Shown: positions 44,866-48,354 of the stretch, one piece after another
Layout: each line of letters starts with the position of its first letter
Position numbering within the stretch: the stretch's first letter is position 1
DNA from: an uncultured Bacteroidota bacterium
GTDB lineage: Bacteria > Bacteroidota > Bacteroidia > Bacteroidales > P3
DNA: 48,354 bases
Assembly: GCA_902775135.1 (NCBI GenBank)
Contig: CACYKY010000017.1
Span: forward strand, 1-48,354
Direction of reading: 5' to 3'
Position numbers and translations under genes: made by a program
The notes under the pieces: model-generated
The model's database searches: none
What the model was told of the DNA's origin: nothing
Seen by the model: the letters and a program-made list of their open reading frames with translations, nothing else

Positions 44866-47800
44866 GGGTGGGAGGTTATCTCGCCCCTCGGCGACACCAC
44901 CCGCTGGGTATCGCCCGAGCAGACGCTCAGCTATACCGTCTACTTCGAGAACGACCCCCTGGAAGCCACCGCCGCCGCCCAGGTTGTGCGCATACGAGTC
45001 CCTATCGATTCGCTGATGGACCCCATGACGCTTGCGGTGGGCAGCTTCGGCTTTGGGGGGTACACCTTCACGGTGGAAGGCTCGCCCCTGCAGTATCAGA
45101 CACGTCTCGACTTGCGCGATGAAATGAACCTGTACGTCGACGTGGTGGCGGGCTACGACATCACTCGCAACGAGGCCGTATGGGTTTTCTCATCTATCGA
45201 CCCCCTGACGGGATTCGCTCCCACCGAGGTTGACCGCGGCTTCCTGGCTATCAACGACAAGGAGACACATGTCGGCGAGGGCCATGTCACGTTCTCCATC
45301 AAGCCCAAACGGGCCCTTTGCCACACCGGAGACAGCATCATTGCACAGGCCTCCATCATCTTCGACCGCAACGATGCAATGCTTACCAACCGCTGGAAGA
45401 ACACCATCGACGCCGTAGCGCCCCAGAGTACCCTCCAGCTGGACGAAGAGACCGCCGACAGTCTCTTCTTCACCTTCGGCGGCACCGACGACGCCACGGG
45501 TATCGCCCGCCACCGTCTCTACTACACCGAAAACAACAGCGCTAACCGCCTTGCTGGCACCTACGAGGTCGGCACTCGCGCCGCATTCGCCAAGGAGCCC
45601 AACGTGAGCTACACCTTCTTCACCCTCGCCGAGGACAATGTGGGCAACAACGAGCCTATGCCCGACAACCCACAGGCACTCTACGGCACCACGATGGTGG
45701 ATGTGGCGGCTACTATCCTCCCTGATGGAGCAGCCTCCGTCACCGGCACAGGCAACTTCGAGGCAGGCACTTCTGTGACCCTCACGGCGACACCCGCTAC
45801 AGGCTACCGCCTGAAACGCTGGCTGCTGGCTGGCGTGCCACAAAGTACCGAAAACACGCTCAACCTCACCGCCAACGAGGACGTAACCCTTACCGTCGAG
45901 ATGGAAGCTATCCCGTATGACCTCACCGTCAGCGCCGCTAATGGTACCACCATCACTACCCAAGCTTTCACTCAATCGCGCGACAACGCTGTCAGCAACC
46001 CCTCTAATGTCTCTCACTTCGACAGCCTGGCCATCAGCCTCGCTTCGGAGCGCTGCTACCACGACATCCACTTCTACCTCAACGGCACCGAGCTGACGAA
46101 CGACACGGTCGTCGAGGTTACTGGCGAAATCGCCCTCACCTCCACCGCCTCAGCCGATGCTGTGGGCAACGGTGTGGTGAAGGACACCACCTGCCCCAAC
46201 CTTCCTTATACGGCCAATGGCTTCAATATTCTCGCCACCTCCACACAGACACCTGGCAACTATAGCTACCAGCTGACAACTACCACCGCTAACGGCTGCG
46301 ACAGTACCGTGACGCTGCAGTTGAATGTCAAGTCGACCCATACCGTCACCTTCCTCGCCAACGGCGGCAGCGGCACGATGGCAACGCAGACGGTGTGCGC
46401 CGCGGAGAACAGCGTGCTCAATAACAGCACCTTCACCAACGAGGGCTTCTTCTTCTCCGGATGGGCCACCAGCGCCGGCGGAGCCGCGGAATACGCCGAC
46501 GGTGCGGTGCTGAACATCGACCAGGATATGACCCTCTATGCCGTATGGAGCAGCGACTGTGCGGACCGCATCCAGAGCCGCATAGAGTCGTTCTGCGACA
46601 GCATGATGTGGCGCGGCAGCACCTACTTTGCCAGCGGCGTCTACAACGACACCGTCGTGGGCGCCGTCCCCGGCGGATGCGACAGCGTCTACAGCCTGCA
46701 CCTCACCCTGCGCCACTCTACAGACAGCGTGATGAACATCGCCTCCTGCCAGCCCTATACCTGGATTGATAATCAGACCTACGGCAGCGATGTCGATCGC
46801 ACCCTCTCCCTCACCAACGCCCAGGGCTGCGACAGCACCGTGACACTCCACCTCACCATCAGCGAGAGTATCGCCCTTCAGGACGAGCTGGTGGCCTGCG
46901 ACTCCCTCGTCTGGCGCGACGGCGTCACCTACCGTGAGTCCACCACCACACCGACCTTCATACTCCCCAGCGTTGAGGGGTGCGACACTACCGTCACGCT
47001 CCACTTGACGGTGAATGCCTCCAACACCGGCGACACCACCGCCGTTGCTTGCGACAGCTATGATTGGTACGAGCACACGGGTATGACGACTTCGCAGGAG
47101 GTGACACATGTCTTCGGTAATGCTGCCGGGTGCGATTCTACTGTTACGCTGCACTTGACTATTAACAGCAGCAATACCGGTGACACCACCGCCATTGCCT
47201 GCGACAGCTTCGATTGGTACGAACACAGCAATATGACCACCAGTCAGGAGGTGATGCATGTCTTCACCAATGTTGCTGGCTGCGATTCTACTGTCACGCT
47301 CCACTTGACTATTAACAACAGCTCTACCGGCGACACCACCGCCATTGCCTGCGACAGCTTCGACTGGTACGAACACACCAACCTGACTACCTCACAAGAG
47401 GTCACCCACCTCTTCACCAATGCCGCTGGCTGCGACTCTACTGTTACGCTGCACCTTACTGTGAATGCTTCCAGCACTGGTGATACTACTGCTATTGCTT
47501 GCGACAGTTTCGATTGGTATGAACATACGGGTATGACGACTTCGCAGGAGTTGACGCATCTCTTCACCAATGTTGCTGGCTGCGACAGCACGGTTACGCT
47601 GCATCTCACTATTAACAATAGTAATACCGGCGACACGACTGCTATTGCCTGCGACAGCTATGATTGGTACGAACATACCAACATGACGACGAGCCAGGAG
47701 GTAACCCACCTCTTCAGCAACGCCGCTGGCTGCGACTCCACAGTCACTCTCCACTTGACTATTAATAGCAGCACTATTGGCGACACTACCGCCGTTGCTT

Positions 47801-48354
47801 GCGACAGCTTCGACTGGTATGAGCACACAGGTATGGCGACTTCGCAGGAAGTGACACATGTCTTTAGCAATGTGGCTGGGTGCGATTCCACAGTTACCCT
47901 CCACCTGACGGTGAACAACAGCACTACCGGCGACACTACCGCCATTGCCTGCGATAGCTTCGACTGGTACGAGCATACGGGTATGACGACTTCGCAGGAG
48001 GTGACACATGTCTTCAGCAATGTGGCTGGGTGTGATTCTACTGTAACGTTGCACCTTACTGTGAATGCTTCTAGCACGGGCGACACCACCGCCGTTGCTT
48101 GCGACAGTTTCAGCTGGTACGAGCATACTGGAATAACGACTTCGCAGGAGGTGACACATGTCTTCAGCAATGTGGCTGGGTGTGACTCTACTGTAACGCT
48201 GCATCTTACTGTGAATGCTTCTAGCATTGGTGATACCACTGCTGTTGCTTGCGGCAGCTTCGACTGGTACGAGCATACCAATATGACCACTTGTCAGGAG
48301 GTGACCCACCTCTTCACCAATGTTGCTGGGTGCGACTCTACTGTGACGCTGCAC
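44626..48354 (+). CDS. Secreted protein with FENDP-type domain, InlB repeats and 50-residue tandem repeats (3' truncated by window)
   Basis: An open frame from the ATG at 44626 to the window edge: 1243 codons without a stop, so partial. Signal peptide MKKIFILSCILMMATVGYGQ. Residues ~69-265 carry a beta-sandwich domain (SLDPNEI, YTVYFENDPLEATAAAQVV, GSFGFGGYTFTV, SSIDPLTGFAPTEVDRGFL) that I know as a downstream module of large CARDB or RHS proteins in Bacteroidota and other phyla. InlB-like repeats follow at ~355-425 and ~570-640 (VTFLANGGSGTMATQTV ... FFSGWAT). From ~650 are three degenerate GCDS repeats, then nine near-identical 50-residue units from residue 802. A T9SS sorting domain would be expected beyond the window. 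Third gene of the operon; probably a surface fibre or adhesin, inferred. Confidence 0.85.
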   Translation, partial: MKKIFILSCILMMATVGYGQSVSCSQGFQWGSKKEMDRFAYRHLFPYEFNRYLALDSAARAEYLREIFGSLDPNEIAGTKGWEVISPLGDTTRWVSPEQTLSYTVYFENDPLEATAAAQVVRIRVPIDSLMDPMTLAVGSFGFGGYTFTVEGSPLQYQTRLDLRDEMNLYVDVVAGYDITRNEAVWVFSSIDPLTGFAPTEVDRGFLAINDKETHVGEGHVTFSIKPKRALCHTGDSIIAQASIIFDRNDAMLTNRWKNTIDAVAPQSTLQLDEETADSLFFTFGGTDDATGIARHRLYYTENNSANRLAGTYEVGTRAAFAKEPNVSYTFFTLAEDNVGNNEPMPDNPQALYGTTMVDVAATILPDGAASVTGTGNFEAGTSVTLTATPATGYRLKRWLLAGVPQSTENTLNLTANEDVTLTVEMEAIPYDLTVSAANGTTITTQAFTQSRDNAVSNPSNVSHFDSLAISLASERCYHDIHFYLNGTELTNDTVVEVTGEIALTSTASADAVGNGVVKDTTCPNLPYTANGFNILATSTQTPGNYSYQLTTTTANGCDSTVTLQLNVKSTHTVTFLANGGSGTMATQTVCAAENSVLNNSTFTNEGFFFSGWATSAGGAAEYADGAVLNIDQDMTLYAVWSSDCADRIQSRIESFCDSMMWRGSTYFASGVYNDTVVGAVPGGCDSVYSLHLTLRHSTDSVMNIASCQPYTWIDNQTYGSDVDRTLSLTNAQGCDSTVTLHLTISESIALQDELVACDSLVWRDGVTYRESTTTPTFILPSVEGCDTTVTLHLTVNASNTGDTTAVACDSYDWYEHTGMTTSQEVTHVFGNAAGCDSTVTLHLTINSSNTGDTTAIACDSFDWYEHSNMTTSQEVMHVFTNVAGCDSTVTLHLTINNSSTGDTTAIACDSFDWYEHTNLTTSQEVTHLFTNAAGCDSTVTLHLTVNASSTGDTTAIACDSFDWYEHTGMTTSQELTHLFTNVAGCDSTVTLHLTINNSNTGDTTAIACDSYDWYEHTNMTTSQEVTHLFSNAAGCDSTVTLHLTINSSTIGDTTAVACDSFDWYEHTGMATSQEVTHVFSNVAGCDSTVTLHLTVNNSTTGDTTAIACDSFDWYEHTGMTTSQEVTHVFSNVAGCDSTVTLHLTVNASSTGDTTAVACDSFSWYEHTGITTSQEVTHVFSNVAGCDSTVTLHLTVNASSIGDTTAVACGSFDWYEHTNMTTCQEVTHLFTNVAGCDSTVTLH
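47029..48354 (+). repeat. 150-bp coding tandem repeat, nine copies (last cut by window)
   Basis: Units begin at 47029, 47179, 47329, 47479, 47629, 47779, 47929, 48079 and 48229, an exact 150-bp period. Each encodes 50 residues of the form GDTTAIACDSFDWYEHT, then TTSQEVTH and GCDSTVTLHLT, with two Cys per unit. Copies differ mostly at third codon positions. The last copy has CDS changed to CGS and an extra Cys (TTCQEV). Confidence 0.95.

Noticed and set aside
47029..48354. Regular 150-bp repeats considered as a CRISPR array
   Set aside because: The whole unit repeats without unique spacers and is an intact coding frame.

Overview
The window reads as chromosomal DNA of a high-GC member of the Bacteroidota, most likely Bacteroidales. 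Support comes from promoters of the TAnnTTTG type, secreted proteins ending in type IX secretion (T9SS) type B sorting domains, lineage-typical families (DUF6266, DUF3098, DUF349, a GldB-like lipoprotein, BspA-type leucine-rich repeats, CARDB repeats), and the gene order ftsX-DUF3098-uppP-truB. Codons end predominantly in C. I see no rRNA, tRNA, CRISPR array, transposase or integrase gene.

Layout. 1-6995: a DUF6266 protein with a collagen-like tail, then two tandem paralogous T9SS cargo proteins sharing an N-terminal P-domain, followed at 2 bp by dapD and a small lipoprotein. 7035-11002: a housekeeping run dnaN-ftsX-DUF3098-uppP-truB with gaps of 0-16 bp. 11137-17345: a DUF349 protein, a GldB-like lipoprotein, then an LTA-synthase-like membrane phosphotransferase overlapping a lipid kinase by 4 bp, and a SUI1-family factor. 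17355-19678 (minus strand): NlpC/P60 lipoprotein, FtsB/DivIC-like protein and an MltD-like lytic transglycosylase, a cell-wall group. 20142-26288: a 2048-residue BspA-type repeat protein. 26519-27054: a YoeB-type toxin-antitoxin pair. 27544 to the right edge: three large secreted proteins in one orientation with gaps of 24 and 54 bp: a 4261-residue Fn3/CARDB protein, a 1405-residue secreted RHS/YD-repeat protein, and a protein carrying nine 50-residue tandem repeats that runs off the window.

The most unusual signals lie in two places. First, several intergenic stretches consist of heptanucleotide words in strict 7-bp register; arrays sit just upstream of the promoters of the BspA-like gene and of the giant operon, where unit gain or loss would change promoter spacing. 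Second, an AT-rich island (about 44086-44865) inside GC-rich DNA covers exactly the variable C-terminal tip of the RHS protein, the intergenic gap, and the signal peptide plus N-terminus of the next gene. It looks like a swapped RHS tip cassette that may have split an ancestral longer secreted polypeptide. The giant operon is the best candidate for a little-described surface or secreted system.

All calls are by reading the sequence and translations; no database search was run.
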